Part shown: positions 24,959 through 34,015 of the stretch, piece by piece
How the letters are laid out: every line of letters starts with the position of its first letter
Position numbering within the stretch: position 1 is the stretch's first letter
Assembly: GCA_965661625.1 (NCBI GenBank)
Contig: CBFIEM010000002.1
Coordinates: 124,001 to 188,000 of the forward strand
Reading direction: 5' to 3'
DNA length: 64,000 nucleotides
Source: GCA-2705995 sp965661625
GTDB lineage: Bacteria; Bacteroidota; Bacteroidia; Flavobacteriales_G; Salibacteraceae
Made by a program: the position numbers and the translations under genes
The notes under the pieces: model-generated
What the model was told of the DNA's origin: nothing
Seen by the model: only the letters and a program-made list of their open reading frames with translations
Database searches by the model: none

Positions 24959-25846
24959 ATGAAAAAGTTTTTCACCCTACTTTTAATTGCCGCATCGACG
25001 CTATCCTTCGGCCAATCCCCATTCGGTAAATCAGGCTGGGAAGTTGGTATACAGGCAGGACCTACTGTAATGATTGGTGACCTTGGTTGGGATACTGAGG
25101 CAGGTACACTAGGGCAATATGATCTTGGATCAATGCAAATTATGGCGGGTTTTCACGCCCGTTACAAATTCACTTCTCGCTTTGCGGTGAACACTACGCT
25201 TAATGGAGGATGGGTTAAAAGTGATGACGCGAATGGTGATGCCATCCGTCAAGGAAGAAATTTAAATCACCGCACGGATATGTTTATGCTAGGAGCTACT
25301 CCTGAGTACTACTTCCTTAAGGACCAAGAAATGATTGGCGGAAGTGGGAAGTTTTCAGCTTACGTGTATGGAGGACTTCAGATGATTTTCTTCAATCCTA
25401 AAATGTACATTGATATTGAAGGTGGCTACACAGGTTACAGCTCTTTGCATCAGTGGAACACTGAGCCAAACGAAGACTATAGTCGTTTAACACTTGGCAT
25501 CCCTTACGGATTTGGTGTTAAATATCACATTAATAATAAGTGGTCGGTTGGTTACCGTTTTAATCAAACATATACCATGACAGATAAGCTGGATGATGTT
25601 GGTGGTACTTATGCTGAATTTGCAGATTACGATCCATCTGAAGGTTACCGATTTGCTCGAGGTTTTGAAGAACCTCTTACTGGTGGAAGCCCAGGTGCAG
25701 ACCGGGGTAATACCGAGTCAAATGACATGTTCGTAGTGAACTACCTTACATTGACTTATCGCTTTGATTTAGGAGAAGTACGCAGAAGTAATTTTGTACA
25801 TTTCTTCGAGTTCTGGTTAGCTAAGCCAGGTAGAAAGAAATTCTAG
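24959..25846 (+). CDS. PorG/DUF6089-like outer-membrane protein
   Basis: A clean signal peptide (MKKFFTLLLIAASTLSFGQ) precedes a beta-barrel-type sequence beginning WEVGIQAGPTVMIGDLG. That pattern resembles the DUF6089 family, which includes PorG of the type IX secretion system. Later strands contain YGGLQMIFFNPKM, GIPYGFGVKYHINNKWSVGYRF and YLTLTYRFDLGE. The C-terminal extension after the last strand (EFWLAKPGRKKF) is basic. Placement in T9SS is supported by the two cargo proteins in the window but remains inference. ATG 24959 is preferred to an upstream TTG at 24932 because it starts the signal peptide. Confidence 0.75.
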   Translation: MKKFFTLLLIAASTLSFGQSPFGKSGWEVGIQAGPTVMIGDLGWDTEAGTLGQYDLGSMQIMAGFHARYKFTSRFAVNTTLNGGWVKSDDANGDAIRQGRNLNHRTDMFMLGATPEYYFLKDQEMIGGSGKFSAYVYGGLQMIFFNPKMYIDIEGGYTGYSSLHQWNTEPNEDYSRLTLGIPYGFGVKYHINNKWSVGYRFNQTYTMTDKLDDVGGTYAEFADYDPSEGYRFARGFEEPLTGGSPGADRGNTESNDMFVVNYLTLTYRFDLGEVRRSNFVHFFEFWLAKPGRKKF

Positions 25847-25853
25847 AAAACCA

Positions 25854-26327
25854 ATGGTGGTATCGAATTTCTCACGCAAGAAATTTGTTCGAATCATACT
25901 TACAATACTAATAGGAATTGCACTGTTTAACAGTGCAATTCTTGTTACTAACCTATCCTTTCTAACTTTTCAAGGGCACACGAGTGTTGTAGTTTTATCC
26001 AGTTTTCTTTGTTTTTTTTTGGTTTCAAACGTCTTGTTTGTTACTGTCAATGCGTCAGCAGAAGTTATTGAGGTAGATCGCAGTCGCTTATTTTCTTCAC
26101 TTCAAGCCATTCGGCTTCTTCAATTGAATTTCTCCAGAAGATTAATCATCAGTTTTAAGTTGAGCCGAACAATTATGGGAAGGCGACTTGAAGTGAATGT
26201 TAAGAAACATGATGGGTCTATTTTAGCGATTAGAATTCCATTACTCTTTTTCACAACAGCTGAAATCGATAAATTACAGTTAGAACTCAATGCAATTCTT
26301 AAGCAAAACCGATTGAGAGAGTCTTGA
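25854..26327 (+). CDS. Membrane protein with two helices and a PH-like tail, unknown
   Basis: The 157 residues start with two hydrophobic helices (about 13-33 and 43-66) and continue with a basic, beta-rich segment containing RLEVNVKKHDGSILAIRIP, which could be a small PH-like domain. No family is recognised. It follows the PorG-like gene after 7 bases and precedes pepD by 34 bases on the same strand, so the three may be co-transcribed. The frame is open throughout and codon use looks ordinary, supporting a real gene. Confidence 0.65.
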   Translation: MVVSNFSRKKFVRIILTILIGIALFNSAILVTNLSFLTFQGHTSVVVLSSFLCFFLVSNVLFVTVNASAEVIEVDRSRLFSSLQAIRLLQLNFSRRLIISFKLSRTIMGRRLEVNVKKHDGSILAIRIPLLFFTTAEIDKLQLELNAILKQNRLRES

Positions 26328-26361
26328 GGATTATTTTTTAATAAATGCAAAACTCACGAGT

Positions 26362-27807
26362 ATGGAAGTAAGAAGCTTAGCCCCGAAACGTATATGGAAC
26401 CATTTTGAGGACCTTAATGCTGTGCCAAGACCATCCAAGAAGGAAGAACGTGTAATTGAGTTCATGATGAACTTTGGCAAGGAGTTAGGTTTGGAAACGA
26501 TTCAAGATTCTGTTGGCAATGTGCTTATTAAGAAACCAGCAACGCCAGGCATGGAGAATAGAAAGACCGTTGTCATTCAAGGTCACGTAGACATGGTTCA
26601 TCAAAAGAACAACGACACGGATTTTGATTTCCTTACTCAAGGAATTCAATCTTATGTCGATGGCGATTGGGTACGTGCAAAAGGAACGACCTTGGGAGCC
26701 GATAACGGTATGGGAGTCGCAGCATCAATGGCCATTTTATCAAGTACAGATCTTGAACATCCTGCAATCGAAGCCCTTTTTACAGTTGATGAAGAAACTG
26801 GAATGACAGGAGCATTAGAATTACAGCCGGGATTTCTGAGCGGTGATATCTTGCTCAACATGGATACCGAAGAGGATAATGAACTTACCATAGGTTGTGC
26901 AGGTGGACTGGATACAACAGTTACCCTAAATATCGATGAAGAGCGTCTTGATGATCACTTTAAAAGTTATGCGCTTACCGTTAAAGGATTGTCGGGTGGT
27001 CATAGTGGTATGGACATTATAAAGGGGTTAGGTAACGCGAATAAATTATTGGTTAGAATGCTATTCGAAGTAGCTGAAAAAACTGATTTAAAGTTAATTT
27101 CTCTTGATGGAGGGGGGCTTCGGAATGCCATCCCTCGGGAAGCAACAGGGTCTTTCGCTGTTCCGGGTTCATTTGATGCTAAATCATATGTAAGTGAATT
27201 AGCTGAAGTGATTAAATCCGATTTCAAAAAGGTAGAGCCGAACATGCAGGTAGAATTAACTGAGGTGAATGCGAGCAATACTCTTCCGAAAGAAGAGAGC
27301 TTGAGGTTAATTCAAGCGATTTACGCAATGCCAAATGGTGTTTGGAGGATGAGTGATGAAATAGAAGGGCTAGTAGAGACTTCATCCAACCTAGCTCGAA
27401 TAGCGTTAGCACAAGGGACTTTTAATTCCTTGAGCCTTCAGCGCAGCTCAGTAGAGTCCCAGAAAAAAGATTTAGCGAACGCTGTAAGATCAAGTTTTGA
27501 ATTAATTGGTGCAGAGGTTACCCAAAGTGGAGATTATCCAGGCTGGGCTCCGAATCCCGAAGCTTCCATAATTGAAACCATGAGTTCACTTTACCGTGAA
27601 ATGTTCAGTGAAGAGCCAGATGTTAATGCCTGCCATGCTGGGCTGGAATGCGGACTTATTGGAAGGCACTATCCTAATATGGAGATGATTTCCTATGGTC
27701 CAACAATCCGCGGAGCTCACTCTCCTGATGAACGCGTATCAATTTCTTCGGTTCAAAAATTTTGGGATTATACGGTTCAAATATTGAAGCATATTCCAGC
27801 CAAATGA
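26362..27807 (+). CDS. pepD: Aminoacyl-histidine dipeptidase PepD (M20C)
   Basis: PepD is a cytoplasmic di-zinc M20C peptidase that cleaves Xaa-His dipeptides such as carnosine. The 481-residue length is typical. Metal ligands are visible: His75 and Asp77 in QGHVDMVH, Asp114 in LGADNGMGVA, and Glu144/145 in VDEETGMTG. The dimerisation domain has KGLSGGHSGMDI, and near the end CHAGLECG and GAHSPDERV supply further ligands. Its stop codon overlaps the ATG of a decayed carboxypeptidase gene (ATGA), which suggests the two were once translationally coupled. Confidence 0.95.
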   Translation: MEVRSLAPKRIWNHFEDLNAVPRPSKKEERVIEFMMNFGKELGLETIQDSVGNVLIKKPATPGMENRKTVVIQGHVDMVHQKNNDTDFDFLTQGIQSYVDGDWVRAKGTTLGADNGMGVAASMAILSSTDLEHPAIEALFTVDEETGMTGALELQPGFLSGDILLNMDTEEDNELTIGCAGGLDTTVTLNIDEERLDDHFKSYALTVKGLSGGHSGMDIIKGLGNANKLLVRMLFEVAEKTDLKLISLDGGGLRNAIPREATGSFAVPGSFDAKSYVSELAEVIKSDFKKVEPNMQVELTEVNASNTLPKEESLRLIQAIYAMPNGVWRMSDEIEGLVETSSNLARIALAQGTFNSLSLQRSSVESQKKDLANAVRSSFELIGAEVTQSGDYPGWAPNPEASIIETMSSLYREMFSEEPDVNACHAGLECGLIGRHYPNMEMISYGPTIRGAHSPDERVSISSVQKFWDYTVQILKHIPAK

Positions 27808-28250
27808 GGTTGATCGGTGTTCTAGTTACTATTCTATTAATAAGGGTAACTTATGGACAGGGGAGTGCGGATCTTTTTTTAGAGAATAAGTCATACGCTT
27901 ACGATCAGCTCATTGCTGCTTATCACCACCTATAGCAAAAATATGATAAGGCTAAATTGGTTGAGATTGGAGTTCATCTGTTTGATCCAATAGCGCCATA
28001 CTCTTTTTTTAGGTGGAACTTTTTTGATCCGATGCACCAGCAATAAGAAGGGTTTAGTAGTTATGTTTAGGAGTAAAGAGCAATTACATTCCTCAATGTA
28101 AACCCTGCAGTTAAAGCCTAGTTTCATGCAAAGAAATCCAGTTATCCTTCTTTTGCATCCAGTGCATTTGCGCAATTAAATCGGATATATCAAAAGTCTC
28201 CGTATTTCGAAAACACCGCCTATCAATATCCAGTTTTTGTTGTTTATTGA
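27804..28250 (+). pseudogene. Remnant of an M14 zinc carboxypeptidase gene (catalytic core deleted)
   Basis: An ATG at 27804 opens a signal peptide (MRLIGVLVTILLIRVTYGQ) and an M14-like N-terminus ending SYAYDQLIAAYHHL, then TAG at 27933. The same frame continues with QKYDKAKLVEIG and jumps directly to SFFRWNFFDPMHQQ, a C-terminal M14 pattern, then TAA at 28044. After a frameshift comes EGFSSYVF, and in another frame NPAVKA-stop-FHAKKSSYPSF and AQLNRIYQKSPYFEN, ending at TGA 28248. The zinc-binding central domain is missing. I judged the resemblance to Bacteroidetes secreted M14 peptidases by eye. Three stops, a frameshift and a deletion of roughly 1-1.5 kb make this a dead gene. Confidence 0.72.
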
Positions 28251-28479
28251 ATAGAATGAAATATGCTCGTTGCTAAATAATTTATACGCTAGACGCTAAT
28301 AAGCACAGAAGATTTTAGTGCTTCTCATCTTAGAAGTCATTCTTTATCATAACAACTTGGGTATGTAACCTTGTCGTTAATATGAATCCAATAAATATTT
28401 AATTCAAAATTTATTAATGAAGAGGCAATGATTAGATTATAATCATGCAATGGCTAAATAATATTATTGAGTTAGTAAA
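28251..28479. other. AT-rich non-coding gap
   Basis: This gap between the M14 remnant and the LpxH-like gene has no reading frame. Two weak hairpins occur near 28302-28340 (AGCAC/GTGCT and CTTCT/AGAAG), without a T-run. No consensus promoter was found. Confidence 0.5.
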
Positions 28480-29400
28480 ATGAACCTTTCATTGAATTGG
28501 TTGGAAAACCATACATGTCTAATGGATCAGAGAAATAAAAAGAAAAAGCGTAAAATCGATTTATTGGTTTTGTCAGACATTCACTTAGGTACTTATGGCT
28601 GTCAAGCAAAGGAACTATCTAATTACCTGAAAAGTATCGAGCCAAAGAAGGTGATATTAAATGGTGACATTATTGATATTTGGCAGTTCAGTAAAAGGTA
28701 CTGGCCTAAAAGTCATATGAAGGTAGTAAGCCAATTATTTAAATGGATGTCAAAAGGTGTTAGGATTACCTATATTACTGGGAATCACGATGAAATGCTA
28801 AGGAAGTTTGAGGGTTTTAAAGTAGGTTCCTTTGAGCTCCAGAATAAAAAAATCTTAACTCTTGATGGTAAAAAAGCTTGGGTATTCCATGGAGATATTT
28901 TCGATTTCACTATGCAACATTCCAGATGGTTAACGAAAATTGGTGCAATTGGTTATGATATTCTAATACTTGTTAATCGCCTTGTGAACATAGTGAGTGA
29001 ATTCTTCGGGAAGGGTAGATTTTCTCTCTCTAAAAAGGTTAAGAACAGTGTCAAAGGAGCTGTTAAATTTATAAATCAGTTTGAAGAGACAGCTACGGAA
29101 ATTGCTGCTGAAAATGGATATAACTATGTTATTTGCGGTCATATTCATCAACCAACTATAAAGACATATGAGACTAGTAAGGGGCCTGTAGTTTACTTGA
29201 ATTCAGGCGATTGGGTTGAAAATTTGACTGCCTTAGAATATCACCAAGGAGAATGGAATATTTTTCAATATAAGGATCTTGATTTTCAACAAGGAGATGA
29301 TTTTGACTCCTTAGAAACTGAAGAGTGGGATCAGCTTTCAGGAAAATCAGCTAAGGAATTATATCAAGATATGTTGAAGAAGATGCTAATAATGGACTAA
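28480..29400 (+). CDS. LpxH-like metallophosphoesterase (UDP-2,3-diacylglucosamine pyrophosphohydrolase family)
   Basis: The calcineurin-like phosphoesterase motifs are complete: LSDIHLG (Asp33, His35), NGDIIDIW, GNHDEML, HGDIFD and CGHIHQP, giving a di-metal centre. LpxH relatives remove UMP from UDP-2,3-diacylglucosamine in lipid A synthesis. The spacing with DIW after the second motif fits the LpxH branch, but Bacteroidetes carry several paralogues and the substrate is not certain. An internal ATG at 28522 would remove a non-conserved N-terminal extension and is a good alternative start. It overlaps the following glycosyltransferase gene by one base (TAATG), indicating coupling. Confidence 0.8.
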   Translation: MNLSLNWLENHTCLMDQRNKKKKRKIDLLVLSDIHLGTYGCQAKELSNYLKSIEPKKVILNGDIIDIWQFSKRYWPKSHMKVVSQLFKWMSKGVRITYITGNHDEMLRKFEGFKVGSFELQNKKILTLDGKKAWVFHGDIFDFTMQHSRWLTKIGAIGYDILILVNRLVNIVSEFFGKGRFSLSKKVKNSVKGAVKFINQFEETATEIAAENGYNYVICGHIHQPTIKTYETSKGPVVYLNSGDWVENLTALEYHQGEWNIFQYKDLDFQQGDDFDSLETEEWDQLSGKSAKELYQDMLKKMLIMD

Positions 29401-30449
29401 TGAGAGTACTTTACGCTATCCAGGGAACCGGGAACGGTCATCTAACGAGGGCAAGAGAGATTATACCTGCTCTCATGAATCGTGTAAACCTAGATATATT
29501 AATTAGTGGTACTCAATCAGATATCGATTTAGGATTCCCAATTAAATTTAAATACCACGGTTTAAGTTTCATTTTCGGCAAAAACGGAGGTGTTGATTTT
29601 GTAAGTACATTCAAACAAAACAGCTTACGTCAGGTGATAAAAGAAATCAGATCTTGTACTGTTCAGGATTATGATTTAATAATAAACGATTTTGAGCCTA
29701 TTTCGGCTTGGGCTTGTAAAGTGAAGGGGGTGAAGTGTATCTCATTGAGTCACCAGGCTGCATTAAGGTTTCAAAAAGTCCCAAGGCCAAAACACGAAGA
29801 CTGGCTAGGAAATGCGATTTTAAATAATTATGCTCCCTGTGATAAATATTTCGGATTTCATTTTTCCAAATATGACGAGAAAATCTTTTTTCCGGTAATT
29901 CGAAGTGAGATTAGAAATTTAGATACTACAGAAAATGGTCATTATACCGTTTATTTACCAGCATTCAGCGATAAGAAAATAATTAAAGTTCTATCAAAAA
30001 TAAATTGGGTTGAGTGGCAAGTTTTTTCTAAGCATACTACTGAATCATATCGTATTGATAATGTTAATATTGAGCCGCTTAGCTCAAAGGCTTTCATGAC
30101 TAGTATGGCCTCATCAAACGGAATTCTTTGTGGGGCAGGATTTGAAACTCCGGCTGAGGCATTGCACTTAATGAAAAAGCTACTGGTAATTCCAATGAAA
30201 GGACAATACGAACAGTACTTTAATGCAGAAGGGTTGAAGCAATTGGGGGTTCCGGTTTTGAATAAATTTGGGAAGAGCAGTATTGAAAAAATTCAAACTT
30301 GGGTGAATGGAGGCAAAATAGTTTCTATGAATTTTCCAGATCAAACACAATTTATTGTAGATGAATTGCTCACGGATTACATTAAAACCGCGGTAAGTGC
30401 TCCAAGTGAGGTTCAGCTTTCAGCAAATAATCAAAAAGGCCTGGTTTAA
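29400..30449 (+). CDS. GT-B-type glycosyltransferase
   Basis: The start MRVLYAIQGTGNGHLTRA carries the glycine-rich loop and HLTRA pattern of GT-B enzymes related to GT28/UDP-glycosyltransferases. The C-terminal half has GILCGAGFETPAEALHL and GQYEQYFNAEGL, corresponding to the nucleotide-sugar binding end (FETPAEAL with an acidic residue). Its 349-residue length is normal. Translational coupling with the LpxH-like gene suggests that both act on the same envelope lipid or glycan. The acceptor and sugar are unknown. Confidence 0.82.
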   Translation: MRVLYAIQGTGNGHLTRAREIIPALMNRVNLDILISGTQSDIDLGFPIKFKYHGLSFIFGKNGGVDFVSTFKQNSLRQVIKEIRSCTVQDYDLIINDFEPISAWACKVKGVKCISLSHQAALRFQKVPRPKHEDWLGNAILNNYAPCDKYFGFHFSKYDEKIFFPVIRSEIRNLDTTENGHYTVYLPAFSDKKIIKVLSKINWVEWQVFSKHTTESYRIDNVNIEPLSSKAFMTSMASSNGILCGAGFETPAEALHLMKKLLVIPMKGQYEQYFNAEGLKQLGVPVLNKFGKSSIEKIQTWVNGGKIVSMNFPDQTQFIVDELLTDYIKTAVSAPSEVQLSANNQKGLV

Positions 30450-30585
30450 TGCTCGCATAAGCAAATCAAAATACATTTAGTTCCAATTAGGTAATAAAAT
30501 ACGCGCTTCGTGGGATTAATCAACTCAACTAATGGTTTTATCCATTCAATCAATACCCCTACTAAATTTGATTTCTTTTTAAAAT

Positions 30586-32376
30586 TCAGTTCTGTGTAAC
30601 TAGTCCAAACCTTTCAAATACGGAAGGGTCTTTGATCTCTTTAAATAACATCTGAATTGTATCCACATTCATTTGTTCTATGCTTAAATACATTAAGCCG
30701 TCTAATGCATTATTGAACTTCGGATCGACGTTAAATCCAATGATTTGAGCGTTTTGCTTCAGGTATTTCTTAAGTAGAATAGGTAACTTAAAATGAGCTG
30801 GCTCTATCTCTTCAATTAATGACTCTAACTCCTTAATATTTGTAGGTTTAAATTCTAGTTTTTTTTCATGTTTGCTCATTCGGTACTTAAACCGATTTCT
30901 AGGAGTGATGAATTCCGCTTTAGTTCTGTCAAAGTTATTTGCTTTAATAAAGTTAATCATTAAGGATTTAGAGACTTTATTGTAATGATTTGAAATACTT
31001 ACTGGACCAATGATGTACTTCAGGTTTTTGTGCTTTAACAAGTAGTATAATATTCCTTTCCATAAAATGAACAAGGTGTAGGGATTCTTTTGATATTGGG
31101 GAACAATAAATGACCTTCCCAGTTCCACAGAATGTTTCAAAAAATCACCGAATTCGTCTTTAATTTTAAACAAGGAATGGATATAAAAGCCTCTTTTTCC
31201 AAATTCATGATAAATATCGGGTCCATGTCCGATTCGATATGCCCCGACTATATTGTGATTTTCTGTATCCCAGATAAAAAGATGATTGAAATATAAATCG
31301 TATTCGTCTAAATCGATCGCTTTATTTGTTCCTTCATTTATTGCCCTGAAAGTTATTTCCCTCAATCTTCCAAGTTCTTGAAGTATAGTTGGTATATGTT
31401 TGGCATGACTGCAATAGACTTCAAATTTTTTAAAACTGAACAGTAAGTCCTGGTTCGGCAATTGCTTAATTTCTTTGATAAGGTTTTCAACAGATACTGA
31501 AGGTCCGATTGGTAATGGATTAGAATCCCGTAAATTTTTATTTCGAAAGAAGGCGTTTACTTTTAGAGGTGTGCCCAAGTAATAAGTTTTGGCTCTTAAG
31601 TACCTTCCAAGCTCATTTGTCCCGTTGAATTCCAATTGTTTTTCTACACTGATCGGCTTTCCGATACGCATCTTTATTACCTTATTCTTTTTATTGAGAA
31701 GCTCTGATGGAAGTTTTACAGTTTGAAGGTCTTCATGAATGAGACTAAGGAACTGAAAAAAAGAGCTGTTAAAGCCATGGAAGTATACAGGGATTACTGG
31801 CACATTCATTTTTTGAATAAGTTTTAATGTGCTTTTGTCCCACTCTTTATCTGTTATTATTTGTTGTTTCAGGTTGAAAGTAGAGACCTCCCCAGCAGGG
31901 AAAACACCCAAACATCTACCGCTTTCGATATGGTTTAAAGACCTTTTAAGTCCTGAAAAACTTGACTCGTTGGATTTTTTTTTGTCAAATGGATTAACAG
32001 GAAGAATAGAATCCGAAAGTGGCTCTATTTTCATTAAAACATGATTAGCAATAATCTTGAAGTCAGGGCGAATTCCTTGACAAACTTTTAATAGTATAAG
32101 TCCATCTAGACTACCATAGGGATGGTTTGCTACAATAACGAACGGCCCAGACTTTGGTATTCTTGAGAGTTCCTGGGGTGGAATGTCAATTTGGATATTA
32201 AGATTTACAAAAAGAGTTTCCAGAAACTGTACTGTTGATTTATTTTCTAGTTGAAGATACAAGTCGTTAATCTTATGAAGCTGTAATTTTTTCATGACAG
32301 CTTTTGCGATAAGTTCTCCGCTACTTCCATGAAGTTTTGTTGCCTTTTGGATGTCCGAAGTTGTGATGAGAGTCAT
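30586..32376 (-). CDS. OlsF-like bifunctional acyltransferase (PlsC-like plus GNAT domain)
   Basis: The 596 residues contain a lysophospholipid acyltransferase domain (about 65-270) with VANHPYGSLDG, the NHP..D catalytic motif of the ornithine/glycine lipid branch, and FPAGEVS. A GNAT-like N-acyltransferase domain of the OlsB/GlsB type follows (about 315-500), with YRIGHGPDIYHEFG and SLFKIKD. Fusion of O- and N-acyltransferase is known from OlsF, which makes ornithine lipids in Flavobacterium and Serratia; glycine lipids are an alternative product. The domains act at the inner membrane. The gene stands alone with long non-coding flanks and is more AT-rich than the core genes. Confidence 0.82.
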   Translation of the reverse strand: MTLITTSDIQKATKLHGSSGELIAKAVMKKLQLHKINDLYLQLENKSTVQFLETLFVNLNIQIDIPPQELSRIPKSGPFVIVANHPYGSLDGLILLKVCQGIRPDFKIIANHVLMKIEPLSDSILPVNPFDKKKSNESSFSGLKRSLNHIESGRCLGVFPAGEVSTFNLKQQIITDKEWDKSTLKLIQKMNVPVIPVYFHGFNSSFFQFLSLIHEDLQTVKLPSELLNKKNKVIKMRIGKPISVEKQLEFNGTNELGRYLRAKTYYLGTPLKVNAFFRNKNLRDSNPLPIGPSVSVENLIKEIKQLPNQDLLFSFKKFEVYCSHAKHIPTILQELGRLREITFRAINEGTNKAIDLDEYDLYFNHLFIWDTENHNIVGAYRIGHGPDIYHEFGKRGFYIHSLFKIKDEFGDFLKHSVELGRSFIVPQYQKNPYTLFILWKGILYYLLKHKNLKYIIGPVSISNHYNKVSKSLMINFIKANNFDRTKAEFITPRNRFKYRMSKHEKKLEFKPTNIKELESLIEEIEPAHFKLPILLKKYLKQNAQIIGFNVDPKFNNALDGLMYLSIEQMNVDTIQMLFKEIKDPSVFERFGLVTQN

Positions 32377-32858
32377 ATTTATGAATTCTTCATTTGTAAT
32401 GTCTATTGTTGGCTCAGAAACATTTCGATAATACTGTGTCTTTCGATACCCTAGTTTCCCGTAGTAGGAGTAATTTGAATTAAAATTTGGCCAAATAGAA
32501 TACTAAAGTGGTTGGCCAAATATGTATTCATTATTTCGATTTGCTTTTAAGCTAAGTTTAACAGCCAGTAATGAAATGAAGAATGCATTGTTACTTGTAT
32601 TACTCCTAAGTTAATATTTAAGTAATCATTGCACGAATCTTCAATTCCAATTAATAAGGATGAATTATCGAGGTAATTTTGTGATGATTATATTCCAGTA
32701 ATGCGAATCAGTCGAAATCAGTTAATAATGGTGTGATTATTTGATTTGGGGATTTTTATTGTTAACCATTGGTGTTTTCATTGTAACATTATCAGCACGG
32801 AATCAAATCGGCATTTGCACACATTAGAAAATTCTGCATCGGACTTTTATCATAAAAC
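32377..32858. other. Non-coding gap with palindromes
   Basis: No gene is seen in 482 bases. It contains a perfect 12-bp palindrome ATTTGGCCAAAT (32485-32496) and a second TTGGCCAA (32512-32519), centres 25 bp apart. It also has a 10-bp inverted repeat TAGGAGTAAT (32465-32474) with ATTACTCCTA (32599-32608). These may be operator sites or remnants of a small element. Confidence 0.5.
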
Positions 32859-33965
32859 CTAGAATTGTTTTTCAAATACTTGTCCATTGAACTGATATAT
32901 AGTTCCATCTGCCATTCCAAACCATAATTTCTCATTGCGATCCTCATAAATTGAAAGTGCGAAATCGCTTGTCATACCATCACTCGTTGTATAGTTTGTC
33001 ATTTGCTCGCCATCAAACTTCCAAATCCCAGCGTCCCTATCGCCAAACCAAATATTTCCTTGGCTATCTTCTGATATTGTAAATATGTGCTCCATTGTTC
33101 CGGGTGGTGATTGGTCGCTTTTTCTGCTGCTTGTAGGATGAACTAAATGGTGCTTTTCAGAAAATTTAATGATTGAGTCGCCATCTTGTAATAATACCCC
33201 AATTCCGTTGTTACCAATCCAAAGTCTTCCTTTAGCGTCTTCAAAAACACTTCGAATGTGAAGAGGTTCGATCGCTCTATTTAATCCTAAGGTTTCATCA
33301 TTTATGATTGTAAAATCATTGCCATTATAACCAAATACCCCAGCATAGGTCCCAAACCAAATCATATTATTTGCCCCTATTGACTTACTTGTCACCGCAA
33401 ATAAATTGTCATGGTGATTAAGGATTTTGTGAGGAGGAAAGGCTAAATACTTCAGGTTTTTACCATCATACCTCAAAACCTCATCATTAACTCCAGCCTC
33501 AAACCAAAGGTCAGAAGCTGATTTCATCCATTTATTTGGAGCAGGTTCATTGTGCTGATTTAGGAAGCTATGTTGCAAAGGTTCTGTCGAGCTTTTCGTG
33601 TGATTTTTGATGCGTGTACCGTCATAACTACTCACTCCATTTTGAGTGTCGAACCAAATATTTCCTTGCTGATTCTCTTGAATAGCATGGATTTGATTAT
33701 CAGACAATCCATCATCGTGCGTAAAGTATTGGAATGATTTGCCATTGTATACAGCAACTCCCTCGTGTAAACTTCCAAACCAATGCCTGCCTTTGCTATC
33801 TTGAAAAATAGAGCGAATACCTGAAGTAAACCTCAAGGTATCTGCATTAAAGTTGTTTTCTATTTGAAAATTATCGACTCCTATGTTCGTTGTAACGTGC
33901 TCAACGCAAGCGTAGTTTAACGTCAAAATAAGCATCAGGTAAATCATATTTGGCTTAGTTTGCAT
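32859..33965 (-). CDS. Lipoprotein-like beta-propeller with two-component-regulator (Reg_prop) repeats
   Basis: After a short hydrophobic signal ending NYAC (possible lipobox), the protein consists of repeats carrying the Reg_prop signature. Examples are FQDSKGRHWFGS, ENQQGNIWFDTQNGVSSYDG and FEDAKGRLWIGNNGIG. These build the periplasmic beta-propeller usually found in hybrid two-component sensors. Here there is no kinase, membrane or DNA-binding part: about 370 residues hold only the propeller. It could be a free-standing ligand sensor or surface protein. The start is uncertain: ATG 33965 gives the best signal, and an upstream ATG lies at 34013. It lies just downstream of an unknown secreted protein gene. 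Confidence 0.75.
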   Translation of the reverse strand: MQTKPNMIYLMLILTLNYACVEHVTTNIGVDNFQIENNFNADTLRFTSGIRSIFQDSKGRHWFGSLHEGVAVYNGKSFQYFTHDDGLSDNQIHAIQENQQGNIWFDTQNGVSSYDGTRIKNHTKSSTEPLQHSFLNQHNEPAPNKWMKSASDLWFEAGVNDEVLRYDGKNLKYLAFPPHKILNHHDNLFAVTSKSIGANNMIWFGTYAGVFGYNGNDFTIINDETLGLNRAIEPLHIRSVFEDAKGRLWIGNNGIGVLLQDGDSIIKFSEKHHLVHPTSSRKSDQSPPGTMEHIFTISEDSQGNIWFGDRDAGIWKFDGEQMTNYTTSDGMTSDFALSIYEDRNEKLWFGMADGTIYQFNGQVFEKQF

Positions 33966-34015
33966 TATAGCGTTAAGTGAATTCGGTAATTGCCACTTAT
34001 TTATTTGAATCAATT

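Noticed and set aside
27930..28175. 81-codon minus-strand frame in the M14 remnant
   Set aside because: The plus strand carries recognisable M14 pieces across the same DNA, so the antisense frame is accidental.
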